Source of the DNA: Trichuris trichiura
Lineage: Eukaryota; Nematoda; Enoplea; Trichinellida; Trichuridae
Length of the DNA: 64,000 bases
Direction of reading: 5' to 3'
Assembly (NCBI GenBank): GCA_037903355.1
Contig: JBAJFE010000011.1
Span: 2,551,001 to 2,615,000 of the forward strand
Shown here: one piece after another, positions 9,727-25,000 of the stretch
Layout of the letters: each line of letters opens with the position of its first letter
How positions within the stretch are numbered: position 1 is the stretch's first letter
Translations under genes and position numbers: made by a program
The notes under the pieces: generated by a model
Told to the model about the DNA's origin: nothing
Seen by the model: only the letters and a program-made list of their open reading frames with translations
Databases searched by the model: none

Positions 9727-12700
9727 TCAACGAAGCTTTTCAAATTCGTCTAAGTCGTAGCAAACTTCGAGAAGGGAACCGACCGACCACGCTTGAGCTT
9801 CGCACGAGTCGGCGCAGTAGGCGCCATTCTGCAAAGCGAATTTTGCACGGCACAAATGCCGCCCGTCTGTACAAGCTTGCACGGTTAAACCTACCTTGTT
9901 GGTCAACTCGGGAAGCGAGAACCACGGAGAATTCTGCATGTGCTTCCAGCTGGGTCCCAACAATTTTTGAACCTCCGAAACGGTGTTTTTCCATCCGACC
10001 GGATTTGCCGCCTTTCGCAAGCGAGCGACCGTCAGTTTGGCGCGCAAAAAGTAACCCAAAGGCCAATACCACTCCTGCAACGGAAAACAACTGGTTGAGA
10101 TCGTCGCCCGAAGCAAAACGTTTTTTTTTCTTTACGGGGCCATTGTGGTAGTTGAAGCCCTTAGCTCGCTTTGGATCGCTCGAATCGTCCGAATTTACAT
10201 AGTCGCCCACGTAGCTCCAGTCTCTGCAAAAGGAGCGATTGCGGTTTAACTGCTTTCTTTCAATTGAAATTGCATACTTTTCCGTCAAAGTTTTCATTCC
10301 CAAAGGAGCAAGAAGCTCTTTCCCAGCCTGCTGCAAGGCAATTTCGGCATGGTCGAGATTGAACATTTCAGGAGCCTGCAAACACTTTTGTAGAATGGCG
10401 AGACGAATTAAAAAAATTCAAATACCAAAGCAATGGCGATGGGGAAATTTGGCCTCAATCTGTAGTCATCCCATGGCAGCGACGATTTGTAAGTATCCTT
10501 GTAAATGCCGCGCACGTTGATCAACTTGGCACTGGTAACCGGCGGAAGAGGTTCATCGACGTCGCTTGGAATCCAATAATGAAGTTCAAAGGCTTCGACG
10601 ATTTTCACCTTCCAAGACATCCAGTCCCAAAAAATTTCACTTTTTCCTACAATAACAAGTAAGCATGCTAAAGTGTTCAATTATGGTGCAACTTACCGCT
10701 GGGCTTTTTGACGCCAGCGAACGGATACTTATTTTGCAAGTACAACGAGTCAAGCCATGATAATACGGCAAATGATATGCCGACCAATTCGACGGCTGAA
10801 CCGTCGCGAGGACTTGCCGGTGTTCCTTTATTGCCAGCTTTTTCGCTACTTCCCATTTTGTCCATCCAAGTGCCGCAGTTCCACTTGTTACCTCCAAAGA
10901 CGAAACCTGTTTCCATGTCTACGCCTACTTCAATGTTGAACCCAGCATCCGTCATCTGCTCGTCGATAGCCGGACCTGCGTTGCGCTCTCGAAACTGCAA
11001 CGAAAGAATTCCAATAGAACGAGTAGCAAAAAGACTAACATCTACCTTAATCCCTTCGAAGTGACGCTGCAAAGCTTCTTGTACAGTATCGTGTAACGGC
11101 TGCTCCCATTGCTTGGAGTACGCTTCAGCATTGTCGTCTACGTAGAGCCGATTTACGGGATCTTTGAGAATGTTATGTCCATCAGGCACCATTTCGGTAT
11201 AATACTTTATGCAGAGAAGCCACCACCAGACTGCGTCGCGGCAGTTGTATCTGGCGTGCGTTCCTTCTCCCAACAAATTGGGTATCAAACCGTGACGAAG
11301 ACAACCGGCATATCCCAAAATGATACACCTGACCAATAATACTACCATGACGTCATTGATTGATAGGCAAAAAAAAAATACCTGGCTTCATCGAAACGAC
11401 CAGTCACGAGCAAAAGTCCACGAAGGGCAATGAATGTATCTCGTCCCCAATTTCGGAAGAGCCCAGTCGCAAAATGCGGCAAACCTGCAACGAAGGCAAT
11501 ATTGCAGGAGGCGGGCGGCATGCCCAAAATTGACAAGCTCGCTTACCGGCGGAAATTGTTGTTGCCCCACGTTGAATTACAATTCGATTGTACGCTTCGG
11601 CTGAGGAGAGTTTCAAATTTCTCGACAAAAAAGGCAAAGGCGCCGATTTGACGTGGCCGCAAAGAGCAAGCGAACTTAAAGCCAACGAGCGAAGGAACAA
11701 GCTGCCTTGATGAACAAACCTAAAAAATAATACTTAATTTGGCAAGGAAAAAAGTGCAGCGCAAAAATATGCTCGCCTGGACAGACCGCTCAGCATGACG
11801 TCGCATATGACATTGTAAACGCTATTGACAATCAGCTCAAAGTACGAAGGCTTCATAAAGTAGGGAATTCCTTTGTAGATGCGGAAAATGATGGAAAACC
11901 ACTTTCCAAGCTAAAAGAAATGAACGTCACGAGGTAAGCATACGCGGGTGACAATGCTGGCTAAGACGCTTTGAAAAAATGGCGGTAGAATAATTAGGCT
12001 CGCCGATATTGCGCATTGAAAAGACTAAGGTTACATCACTAGTCAGTACGATGAGGGCCAACGCATTTTTTACATTAGAGTTTATCCTTAAAAGAGAACT
12101 TACTTCTTTTGTCCCTTCGCGTTTGAGCAGACGGTTCGTTATGTAGTCGGCTAACCAATCACCCTTTCGAATATTATCACATAATGGATGTCCCAAGTCA
12201 TTATCCCTGCGAATTCGCGTCAAGTGGTGCATCAAACCTGCGAAGAAGTTTACGTCGCCCCGCCATAAAAAGTATGCGAACTGGAAAGACACCTTGCAAG
12301 CCGCAGTAGATAAGGCGCCCAAAATTGGGTATATCGTAGGCACCCGCCGACGGGTCGTCACTCCTCTCTTCTCCTTCCCATCTGTACAAAACATAGTTGA
12401 TGTCTTGTAGCGTCATCCTGTGCACAATTTGCTGCAAGTCGGGACCTTAAGGACGACTTTGAAAAATACGAAAACTAATGGAACTTGATTATCACAAACT
12501 TTCGAACTTGTACTGTTCCATATCCCATTTTTGCATAAGCTGCACCATGTACAAGTTCACCCGAGTCAGTTCTTTTTGCAGCGTCACTAAGGCGTATCTG
12601 GACTCTCTGCTTAACGTGACGCTGAAAAACGGCGGCGGTATTTTCCGGCTTGAACCGAAACAAACTGTTAGCATTATTCACCTTAGGACAATGACCGAAC

Positions 12701-15700
12701 TAGGAGGCAAATCGTTCAATTCCAACTCGGTCAACTGTTGCGCATTGCTTTTTACCGATTCGATGTGCTCCGATTCGAACGGCCTGCAATTTCGAACGAC
12801 CGCTTCACAAGAGGAACGACGCTAGCCAACTTATGCCGCTTACATGACGTCCTCTTTCATGATCAGCTCGTAATCTTTAAGGCCAATAATGAACCTGTCC
12901 GAACCGTCCAAAATCTTCGACTGTCGCTTCGAAGTGCACTCTTCGTCGGACGAACGCGAAGACCTCCTTCTGACCAATTTGCATTCGAACAAAATCGTCT
13001 CCAACGTGCCGGCAAGGTCGAACTTGGGCACGTTCACTTTACGCCCCATCGAGCTGGGTACAAAACAATTTCTCAAAACGTATATTATGCTTTCCATCAT
13101 TGTTGGACAAAAGCGCCTTATGACGGTCACATCTTCGGTCTTCTGGTCAACGAACACTTCATTAAATTCGCTGAGCGTCACGTAGTTGTGCAAACGGTTG
13201 AAAGTGCGACGCGCTCGGATTATTCCAGTGTTTATGTTCACTTGTCCGGGTCTCGTGACCGGACCGTCAACCCAACTGCAGTAAAGACGCTTCTCTTTGA
13301 CCACGTCAATCTGACGAACAAAGTTTCGTCTACTATGAAAGCTGGGACAACGCAAACGTCACCTGATAAGGAACAAGCTCGTCGTAGCCTCGACTGCTAC
13401 CGACGGAACATCCAGCACTATTAACCATTACAGCGGTTGGAAGTGAATCGTAAACTGATCTCACCTTAAAACTTTGGTGAAAAGATGATCTATAGGAGAA
13501 AGGGGTACCTTAATTGGACAAGGATTGTCATGGGTTACGTCGAAGAACATAGCCATGGCTACGGCTGGGGTGAGATAGCGAAACGGTGAAGGCAAAAAAG
13601 AGCCCACCGGGTTCCCTCCGAAGCGATAAACTAATCGACCCTGTTCGTGAACGTCAGAAGCGCTCATGGCTTCTCGAACCAAAGCATTGATGCCCAAACG
13701 ATTGACGAATATGTTGTCCACAGCTTCGCTGCTCGTAAACAGTTCGGCGCAGACGTACAACTCTGATCGCACCTTACGCGCTTCGTTTAGCAAGTACTGA
13801 AATTGAACGAAGAGTCGAAAGTCAAATGCAGACTCTACTCTGTTATTATTCAATAGTTACTTGAGCTACGTGAATCGGCGTACTATGGCAGTTGTCCAGC
13901 CTGAAGCCATGAAAAGTTCTCGCCGTCTGCTGCGTATACTTTGTCATGTGCTCCCATAGGTAAGGACAATCGCTGGGCTCTTTTCCGTAGCGCAATTTGA
14001 CGCTATCGCCCCAGCAGACCAACTCTCGACGGAAGTACACCTAATGGAAGAGAAAAATAAAGACATAATGAATTGTTGAGGCGAAAAACAAACTTGCCTG
14101 AGAAGGAGGTTCGGCAAAGTTTGCCAGCGGATTGTCATTCATGACCCACCCGCTTAAGGCCAGTATGTTTTTTGCATAGTCTGTATGCATAACGGCTTCT
14201 TCCTTTCGCCAGTCCGTCGGATCTTGCCTGTAAAGGAAGTACCTGCAACATTTGGTTAGTCAGTGAAGTGTTCATCGCTAATAAAGCGGCTGACGAACAA
14301 AGGCAGCAAAGGATGTTCCTCCGTATAGTCCGTATATTTCGGACCGCAGTCTTGAACCCTTTGGTAGGAGACATGACCAATCAAAGCGGACACCGCGACA
14401 TGCAAGTGGTCCCAACATACACGAGCCGCCTGATTATTCAATTCAATTAGGGTATCACGGAATCGCTGCTTGCACGTTTCGCGCCTGTCCCGTTCGGACG
14501 AAATTCCGTCGCTTAAAAAAAAAGAGTCGCATTTTAAAATGGACGAAGAAAAAATGAGACAACCAAATCTTACACAGGTCGATTGAATAGATGAAATGCC
14601 AACTTCATGTCCACCGTTGACTTGAGCCTCTTGTACTCCTGATCCTGTATTATCTCCAGGCGAGCGTTTTCGATGATTGGTTCATTAGAAGGGCTTTCGT
14701 GGGCTAAAATAAATTTACGTTGAAAAATATGCTAATTTTAAAAAATTAAAATGCCAAAATTGGTGGTCGCATCTGGAACTTTTGCTTACCCACCAGTATG
14801 CCCATGCGATGAATAAAAAATTTATTTACATTAAATGCTTGTAGGATTTTACGCGAATAACAAAAGCTTGCGGCCTACCCGAAATCGTGGACTCGAAGAG
14901 GGACGTTACTGCATCCACGTCCACTTGGAACATTTCTTGAAGTTTCGCTTGCGGTAAAATTTGTTCGAGCAAAACGTGTCTCAGGCACTGAACACGAACT
15001 TTACGACAGCGTATATTCGAAGGACGGAATGGTACCTCTAAATTGTGCCCACCCCATTTGCCAACGGGCAACTGGGCGCTGACGTATTTACCACTGGCGA
15101 CTTCTCGACTAAACTGAGCTAGAACGCGATCGAGCACGAATGCAGGCCGAAGATGCGGCGTGTTGACAAGGTTGAATGCGCATTCCGGATGCTCCAACAA
15201 CCATGGACTATTTTTGGCGGTATGATTCCAGACGACGTCGGAAATGGTGAATGCTCTGTACTCCTTGTGCAGCTTCTCGACCAACTGCTGAACGTCGTTG
15301 AAGCCGTACTTCGTTCCGGCAGGTACAAAGTCCGGATTAAACTTCAACTGATCGGCAATACTGTAGGAACTGTTGGAAATTCCTAGCGCTTGAATTGGCG
15401 TTATATGAATGACGTTGTATCCACTTTCGCACGTGACCTTCAAACGTTCCTCCCATTGGTCAAATGGCCCTAACAACTTTGCCAACACCGTCTGACATTC
15501 CATCGATTGTAAGCGACAGGTCAGATCATCGCTGCCGTATTTCAACATGGGCAAAACTTGAAAGTAGCCGAAGCCGTTCGGTTTATCGAAAGATCTAGAG
15601 AACAAGCAAACGTACGAAAACGGATCACCAATAATTGCCCTGCAAAAACGCACTCTTGATCCGAGCACATAAAGACGAACTTTTGCGGCCCAGCTTCCGA

Positions 15701-16059
15701 GCAGAGTACGTCGGCAAAACGACAAAAGGTGTCGTGCTCATTTGCGCTGCCGGAGCCCAAATGGACTTCGTACCAAGTTACATTGCCAACCACTAAAGTT
15801 TTCGCCTGATCGGGCAGACGGTGAGTGGTAAACAACTTCACGTCGTAACCGAACAGCGAAGCGCCCACTTCGAACCGTACAGCCCATCCTGAAATTTTTT
15901 AACAAACCCAAACGTCGTTAGTCGTTGCTATATGTATTCTTAAAAATTCTATTCACCCTTCTCCAACTGGTACAATTGAGTCTCGTAGTTCTTTCCGTAC
16001 TCGAGCGTGAGAACAAAGGTATAATTTGGATCAACGTCGATTTCACTTGTAGTTGACAT
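9727..16059 (-). CDS. agl-1: Glycogen debranching enzyme (AGL type), 23 exons, 1607 aa
   Basis: Bifunctional cytosolic enzyme: 4-alpha-glucanotransferase plus amylo-1,6-glucosidase; it clears branch points so phosphorylase can finish glycogen breakdown. Exons (minus): 16059-15957, 15888-15654, 15594-14879, 14703-14574, 14511-14299, 14242-14098, 14040-13861, 13796-13509, 13464-13363, 13310-12844, 12783-12682, 12621-12500, 12445-12293, 12237-12104, 11910-11777, 11719-11547, 11484-11382, 11328-11046, 10994-10697, 10646-10426, 10375-10136, 10074-9895, 9828-9727. They total 4824 nt and all phases close. The GH13 triad is visible: D563 ([10 protein letters not shown]), E592 (CAELF), D664 (VTHDN), with the same 29- and 72-residue spacings as human AGL. 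The glucosidase domain shows [19 protein letters not shown] and SPRDGSAVE. Human AGL has 1532 aa. Two introns appear to use GC-AG ends. Complete and apparently functional. Confidence 0.95.
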
Positions 16060-19000
16060 AATTGCAGTTGACTAAAACGAAAGTTCCGTCATATGAAAGG
16101 AAGGCTGGAAATTCTCGACAGCGCGGTTAAACGGATAAACGGAAGACAAGTCTCAATGCATACACAAAGCACTAAGCTGCTAATACTGCTGCTTCTTCAA
16201 GGATCAATACAACGGCTTGACTGATCCGCAAGAGCGAATACTATTAATGAAAGGAACAATAAAATAGTTCAAAACCTATGACATGATATACATAGCAAAA
16301 TATGTTAAACATGACTGTTTTAATTTGAACATGCTGGAGACCGGAAACTACCGCCTGAAGCTATGCATGTTCAATCATTCCGCATAATATGAAATAGCAG
16401 CGTGAACCTGTTCTGCAGCGGCAAACTCGTGCTAGTGACATTAGGAACGCCAAATGCCGCACTTACAGCGTGCAGAAGGCAATTGAATCTTTGGAGGCAA
16501 ACCTAGTTCAGCCTACTTGACCAAAGGTCACTCACTGTAGCTTAGGGAAACTTATCGCCAACAGCACATGTTGGAGATTGCATTTGTTGTAGTACATATA
16601 CGCGTGTCAAGCCTAAGCCACCCGTACGGTCTTGAAATGAAGAACCTTTTGGAAACAGTGACAGAGAAAATGATAATTAGGTGCCAGTAACAAAGGATCG
16701 ATTTGCTTGCGAAACTAAAACATTTCCTTAGGCATGCAACAGCCTTAAGTGGACTTGAGCAAAGGAATTTAATTTGAAGAAGATCATTTGATCGTTGCCT
16801 TCGTTGTGCTTGCTGCAGAACAAATGAACGAAGTTGATAGCAGCGAAGAAGCTAAAGGGTTTAACGATCGACGATGCACGACCACCTGGGACCACTGGTT
16901 ACGTAGATAAACGCACCCAAGCAAACTCAGCAGCCGACAAAACGGCTGCAAGGTGCGTTAAGAAAATTAAAAGTCTTTAAAAATGTCGCCTCGTTGGCGC
17001 AACTTATGTAAACCAAAAGCAGTTCAAGATGTCTAATCACGTGATGTTGTTCAGCAATTGCGCAAAGCACTGCCTGCAGTTAGCAACGCGCAACTTGAGA
17101 TAACGAGAGAATGTTGGCATAACAACAATGTGCCAAATCTAGAACGATGCGGGTACTCTGTAAGACTCATCTGAGCATAATAACGTAAATAAAAATCGAT
17201 CAATCAAATTCTTAAATCGTTCGTTCAAAATAAACCTGTTCGAGAAAGAGAGAGAGACTATTGCAACCTAGAAATCTCACCTATCATGGAAACGTTCAAA
17301 GGAGGAAAATGTTTCTTCCGCGATTAAATGCTAAGCATGCGTAAGTAAGTAGGAGCTGTTTACCAGCCATTAACTTACTCGTCAGCGTAATAGCAACTTC
17401 GGATGGGGCAACTGCCGGAAAAGCGCTCAAACGTAACAAAGTCTTGCGCAAAAATCACAAGCAGCTTTGTTCGTCAAGAGCCAACCGCACTCCAGTAGTT
17501 CGCCAACGCAAAATGGCCTGAAAAGAACTGTCTGCCTGAGTTGCTATTTAAATTCAATGTTTAAACAAACTAAAAACAAGAACCTATCGACAGTTTATCG
17601 GCCGCTACGACTAGCTGCTTGGTAAAAATAGGACGGACCACTTTTGCCAAACCTTACCTGACAATCAGATTTTAAACGCCGCTAGCGGACGCTTTCCATT
17701 CAACATAGTTTCGGTTTAAAGCAGCAGGCGTACTTTGCAGCGTTGTTTAATTTTTGTTTTCATTGCAATCCCTAAAATCAGGATCGAGATTTAATCGTTT
17801 CCAAATTAAAACACGGAAACTAAAATAAGAACGCAACGTACAACGCTGCAACCGACCGAAAAAATAACACAAACTATTTGTACGCAGTCAATTATTTTTA
17901 AAAACTTCCTTTCATAGCAAATAAAAAGGCTTAAATAAAATGTTAATTGTTATGTCGAATTTCAGATGAACTATACGCCCTGTTCAAACGCTTTTTTCAT
18001 TGTTAGGCAAAATTATTATCCGAAAAAAATCGTGGCGGGGAAAAAACAAACCATTCAGCGACAAAATGAAATAGTAACGTTGTTACTGTAGGATTTTCAA
18101 GTTAGTCAAACGTGTATTGCTACAATCTCATTTTCCACAAACACAATTGCTAACCTGCTTTTCCTTAATTTGTGACCAAGCGTGTTGCGAGTTCGTAGGC
18201 AATAGGTCAACTTTGTTCCGCTTAATTAAATGTTAACCATCCGCAACTTGATAAGCATAGCGGAACAGCACTCTTCTCTTAATTTAATAATCTGTTGAAG
18301 CAATAAAAGGTTCCACGGCCGTACTTTATTATGTTAATGTTTTTTTCTGCCCGCCATCTTATTGACTCATTAATGTAGTCCGATTGTGGTAATGCTAACG
18401 GCAGACGAATAGCCATACTTAAAAGATTTACGTTAGCTGCAATTTGTACCATCTTGTTTTGCCCTGATACTGTAGAGCTCAAGGTACCACGATGTATTGC
18501 TGAAAGCTCAGTGCACATTTAACTGGACAAATTCTCTTCGGCAAAGACCAAGGAAAAAAAACAATTGGTCATATTAATTTCCTATTCGCGGAGAAAAGGC
18601 GCAAACAAAATCCTTTTTGTAATAATACTCTGTCATTATGACGTCAGACTTAGAGATATACGACTTCGCCTTTTTTGGAGTAAAGGAAAACGTTTAAGCG
18701 GCAAATTCAAGTCAGCCAATAAAAAGAAAAAAAAGAAATCAAAAGACTCCATTATTAGTTCCAGATTTTGAGCGATCAAACTGGTTTATAATCAGTTTAA
18801 AATTTCAAGCAATCAGTTGTTTCGAGAACCTTCGCAATAGTTGAAGAGAAGTTCTCCTTCGGTTGGCAGTTCATAAAGAAGAATCGTCTAGCATCAGTTA
18901 CATCATTAACGTTGTCGAGAAAGATAAAATCTTCATTCCAACACATTTTCCTTTTGCGAACACTTGCCTCCATAATTCACTTCAAAGCAACGATTCAATT

Positions 19001-22000
19001 ATGAAAAATAGTGTCCCTAAATTCACCATAATCTGAATATACAGTAACTGCATGCTATGGGTAAGCTGAATAGCCTATACATCATTTTTGTTGACGAGAC
19101 GCAAACAAGTCGTCTGGCGTAGCAGTGCAAAAAAAACAATGCGTCATGACGGATCTTTCACTGCCCGCTGACGGCTGTTTATGAAAAATGATTAGTCATC
19201 ATTCAAGCGACAGAATAAAGCGGTCATGCCTACTAGTCTATTTTTCATTTCGTTCAACCCAATAAGTTGACGCTGCGCGTAAGAAAAATGAGCAAAACAA
19301 AACCGCGCAACAAAGCACAAAGTGTGGCATGACAGCCAATTTTGCAACGGAAAAAAGTTGGTAATACAAGGTGGAGCGGCAAAGCTTACGCGCACCATTT
19401 ATGGGGGCAGAAAATTTGACGAGAACAAAAACTAAAAAACAGCTGATCGGCTAATTATAATATTCATAAAATGGCAAGACTAATTTAAGTAATGTAATAA
19501 AAAAGACCAATACGCATCTGTAATGAACATCAAAGTGAAAACGTAAACATAAGAGAACAAGAGAGAGAGCTTTCGGAAAATCTGCCCGAATAATTTTTGC
19601 TAAACAACTAATATCGAAAGACGTATCAAAAATAGACGGCGACCAGACAAAGGATGCTCGAAAGAGTGTTTGCCCAATTTTTCCCAGCAACCTAAAATGT
19701 TCAACACAATGTCGAAAAGACCTTCGAAGACTGTTGCCTATGCAAATGAGTCAAAATGGAAAACCTTCTCCAGCTTTCCATGAATGAAAAAAACCTGCTT
19801 TAGGGAATCGATCGAACTTCTTTTCGGGTGCCAAGTCGGTAACATTCAAACAGTGGTTAAAGATGTGCCTCGCCATTTCAAGATATCAAAACGTAATAAA
19901 ATCGACATTACAGATTATAACATATACCACTACAATACAAAATATAACATGCTCAACTTAGTAAAGAAAAGTCACACGGCATTTCGGGAAACGTAAACAG
20001 TCTTATAGACTGACGTATAAGAACTGCCGGAAGAAGTAACCATCTAAGGCAAATACATTACGAATATGGTAGAGTTTCCGACCTTCGGAACCAAAAGGAT
20101 GTATGTAAATTTTACTAATATACTATAGGAATATTCAATGTTTTCATTTCATATAATCAAAGAAGATATACGTTTTGCATTCTTATTAACAAACTCAACC
20201 ATCAACGGTAAGTTGAAACAGTTTCGGCAACACTACGTAAAGTACACTGCTGTTAGGAACTCAATGAAAAAGCGGAGTTCTTCACCGAGCCATAAATAAA
20301 CTCGTTTTCAAAAAAAGCAAAGTTTGACATAATCTACTTCACCTATTCGGCTTTGCTGACTACGCAGCGTCAACTACTATTATTCATTTCCAGGAAAAGC
20401 TGCGTACGAGGATTTCAACGGGTAATTAGAGAACACAATAAGCAGCCGACCGATTTGACGCAAAATTTCATTCTAAGGACAGTTTCTGCTGTCATTAAGT
20501 CTCTCAGTTAACAAACGAAACTAGGCGATCTATTACCCAGTTAATGACGCAGTTAATAGGATCACACAGTTGTTATCCGCGCGGCATTAGGCGACCGGTA
20601 TGCAGAATTAAAATACTTACAACGCACAGCGTAAGGGTCGTCAAAGCGCGGATGCCGCCTGGATACAACTTCATTCAGCGTTTAAGCATATCCCGTCGGC
20701 TAAGTCAAAGATCCGCAGTATGACATAGAGCTTAGAGCAGAAAAAACAAGTATTTTAAAAGCTAGAGCAAACCAAGCAACTAACAACACAGAAGTTGTTG
20801 TTTATACCGAATATGCAACGACGGTTAGCTATCTTCCAAATGTAACAATAATTGCAAAAGATAAGAAACTTTTTCAGCAAAGGCTGCCATTGGCATACCG
20901 GCCCAAAGTTCTCATTTTGGACAAACGTTATGTATTAATACAATGGGACTATCGGAAAAGAGCCGTCGAAAGAATTTTGTAAAACCGATATGAGCTTTGT
21001 TCGATAATTCTAAAATTAGCATAACACCACGCGATAGAGCTATTTTCACGTTTACTGGTTTGTACAGCGCGCGACAAATTATGGCAGATCATTTTTACTC
21101 GCCAAAAATGGCATGCCGACGTTTGCGACCAATTGAATTGACTATCTTGCAATTCAACGGTTCAGTAAGGAGGAGCGGCCAATGGCAATTATGTCATCAT
21201 TGCCGTACCGACCATTCGAACAATGCTATTACTCTTCGTTCAACCTAATACAAAGTGGCAAACATGTCAAAGCAAGCGGACAAATGAAAATCTCGCATCG
21301 TGTAATAAATCGACCATACTATAAACAACGCTTGACGCAACGCGGCTATATCGACTTTTCCTCTGAACCACTTGAAACGAAGAGTCTATCTTTGCTTGCA
21401 ATTTTGAATAAGTCGCCGATATTTGCCAGTTTGAATTTTCAAAACACTTTTAATTGCTGATCATCGCCAAGATAAGGCAAATTGCGTTGGAACCATTGGA
21501 TGTGCGCAAAATGGCCTCATGACGATTGCTCTTATGCGCGTGCCAAAAGAGAAGGCCGATAAATTATCTGCACGCTCGAATTAAGTCGTCAATGCCGCCA
21601 ACAAACAATTGGACGACAATAAAGCCAAACAAAAAAAAACTTGCCAACACTGTCGCCGTCGTCGGTTAAAAGACGCGACCGAGTGACAAACCGAAAGAAA
21701 AATTTGCAACTTGCTCATATTACCCGCTGTGATCATCTGCCTTTTCTATACGTCCTTAATTTTTAAACTAACATCAAAGCAACTGTTGATTAGACTTTAC
21801 GAGAAACAATAGCAAATGCCAACTTGAAAATTTGCATAGTTCAATCAATCTACGAAAAGGGATATCTGCTGACAGGATAATAATTTTTACGCTTAATAAT
21901 TTTTCCGCTCCATCCAAGTCGTCGTCGTCGTCGTCTTCGGCAACTAAGGACACGGCGTAGGGCGTTTTCGCTGCAAAGAAGCAGTCGACCGCCTCAAGGC

Positions 22001-25000
22001 AGTGTCCTTTTGTTCGCTCTTCCTTTTCCATTGTATGAACTACTACTTTTTTGGACAAAATTGTTTTTTACAAAGCGCAGACGACGACGTCTCAATTTCT
22101 CGCAAAACCTGTCGACGACCACCACGTCGCAGAGGTGGCCAACTGCGCGGAAAGACGCGGCGACGCAAACACTGTTCGAACGTAAGATGATAGTTGGATG
22201 TTAAAGGATCGCTAAGCAATTTGCAACCCGTTGCCCATGCATGGCCAGCTTCAATTAGCGTGCCGGCAGCGATGCTTTGTACAGCCATTGTGAACAATTG
22301 GAAAAGGCGTCAACTATCCTAATCGGCCGGATTATTATAGCCCATATTAGGGGAAATCAATAGCCAACGTGAAAGCTCTTCATAGAAGATCTCCGCTACC
22401 GTCCACTGTTAACAGTCGTGTTCAAAATATTGTCTAGCAAATTGATTTTGCCCACTTCACGCAGCCTGCTCGACTAATGCCACTTCGCCGTACCGTCAGC
22501 TTTCCATAAAAGTGGACGGTCAAAATGCTCACTCCATTGCTGGATTCCAGTAATTTTTTGTCTCACACTTCGGCGAACAAAGAATCCATTCGTCTACTCC
22601 TGATGTCGACAGCTTCCAATGGAGGCTGGGCTGAATAGTGGGCCCATTTGTAAAAAATTCAAATCTCCAATCCGTCCAGTCGTATTTACCAATCAATGCT
22701 CGCAGCGAATTTGAATACAACGTCTGCGCTCATTGACCTTTCAACATCTGCAGCTTAGCTGGCGAAATCGTAGCGAAAGGTACAAAACACGTAAGAAGAA
22801 AAAGTCCAATGCTAACATCAAATGAGCGTATGCCAACTTGCGCACGCTTTGACTGGCTATCCAATGCCCTTGTATGGCTGTCAGTAAGATAAAGATCTGT
22901 CAGTTCAATGACGATGCGCTACGGCAGTTGGAACAAAGCGGGATGGACGATTTATGCCGCCATAATGGACAAAGTGACCAATCGGAAAGCTATGCGACCA
23001 TCCTTGAGGGCCACTTTGCTGCTGATCAAACGAGAAACAGTGTGTGGCCGCTTTGGTCGCTTTTTGTGCCGTTTCCATTGTCCCCACGAAGCTTCCATGC
23101 CTCCTTACCTACTTTTCTGAACAAACCGGAGACAATGGGGGGTCGTTCCGTCAGTGTACACGTTAAGGACCAACCTCGCCGTCCGAACTTCGCGTCAAGA
23201 ACCAAAACGCCGAGATAAGCATACGATCCGATCGCCTAACGAGCCCCTCATGACGTATATTGCTTATTTCCATATTTGCACAATTATTGCAACCGGTATT
23301 TTCAACTGACAAACGGGTCCTACACCTGTTGCCCGACGATGATAAGCTTGAATCTATGCATCGTGCCATACTGCTATCACTCACGGTGTTTCATTATTGA
23401 ATTGAGCCATTTGCTGTTCCTTTTTTGCCGCACGGATCGCTCATCCTTAAATAGCTCCTCTTTCAGCAGACTCCACCAGACGATCTGTGCAAGCTACATC
23501 GGAATATAGTCGCTGACAGCGTCCGCTACATTCCAGGTAAGCAGTCGTCGGAATATTTCGTAAATGTAGAGCAGCGCTTCGTACTTGACGCGACTTCGCC
23601 TTTTCTGGCTACATGAGCAGTCCATCAGCAGCAACATCCGTAGCAGCGCTTTTAAGGGGGCAGCAATGCAAGCACTTTAAGGAATAGCCAAAAATGGAAA
23701 CGACCATTTGCAATTTGGCATTGACTCGTTTTTTCAGCCCCTTGACTAGCCGAAGGATCGATTAATCACACCAGTCGACGGCTGAAAGGGTAAGAACAAT
23801 TTCAAATGGCGACGACACCTTTGCTACCGGAGCAAATAGGAGAATCAATGCAAGCTCGTTTGTAAAACCATTCGGTTGCCTAACGAAGCACGCGCGCAGG
23901 CTAAATGGCCAGGAGATTGCAAGGCAATTAGCTCGTAATGTATGCTTTTCAGGGCCTTTTCCGTTTGGCGGCCTCTCTTTTTTTTACAACACTTTTGACA
24001 TCATTCGTATTTTTTTCCAAAGTTCGCACGGCAGACATCCGTCATGGTTGTTGCTTGGGAGCGTAAAAACATGAATTCAAACAATCGCTAACCCATTGCT
24101 CACCCTGATCGACAGTAAGGCCGATCGGCCGGGCTGACGGCCATTGACGAACCGGTTGCAGCGACGCTGCTCGGAAGGTGGCCCAGGCAATAAGTTTCAA
24201 TCAGTGTAGCTTCGTTGCTTCAATTTCCAAATATCTTCGTCATCAACTAATTACTACCGGCCGTACCTTTGGCATTGCATGACTGATACGAAGCGAGTTG
24301 AAACAAATTTTCTTCCCGGAAGAGCAGCCGCTTTTCACTTGCGCGGTGGTCCCCCCTTGAAGAGTGCACCTTGTGTTCACAAAGCCATCCTTTACAATAA
24401 GTTCTTATCTTGACGCTTTTTGTAAACCATTTCTAAGCGAAGCGGCGGGCAAAAAACTTGCCAGCGTTACTTTTCGCCCGCCGGTCGTCAATGGGTGGCG
24501 CAAACAAATACCTGCGCTTAAATGAGCCTCCAACTTTTCCCGTAAGGGAAATCTCGCAGCTCCAACGTGTCCTTCTCCTCTCTCTGTCATTCGTCGCTTT
24601 TGACGAGCATCAATTCGTATTTGCACAGCCTTCCGCTCAGCTCAAATTAGATCATACGACATTTTTGCCTAGCCGTCAGTAACCCAATGGAGGAAGTGCT
24701 TCTTCACCTTTGCCTACTTTCTGCATGTTGGAAACTACTGTGCGCCTATGGCGAGTCCTTTGACGTCCATAATAGGCAGTACCTTACCTTACCTTAAAGC
24801 CTTTAAACCAGCGATTTTTTTGCTAAGGAGGATAAAATGCGTAAAAGATTTACAATCTCCTATCAAAGACAGTGACTTCTCAAGCCTATAACCGGTTTTT
24901 CAAAGTAAAAATGGGTATGGACTGATTTGCATAGGATCAACAAGTTGAATTTCCCGCCGGGTAAAGACAATACAAATTTGCTATAGCTGGATTAATATCT

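Noticed and set aside
21774..22297. Minus-strand frames with an acidic Asp run
   Set aside because: The Asp run comes from a CGT trinucleotide tract; no domain or consistent exon chain.
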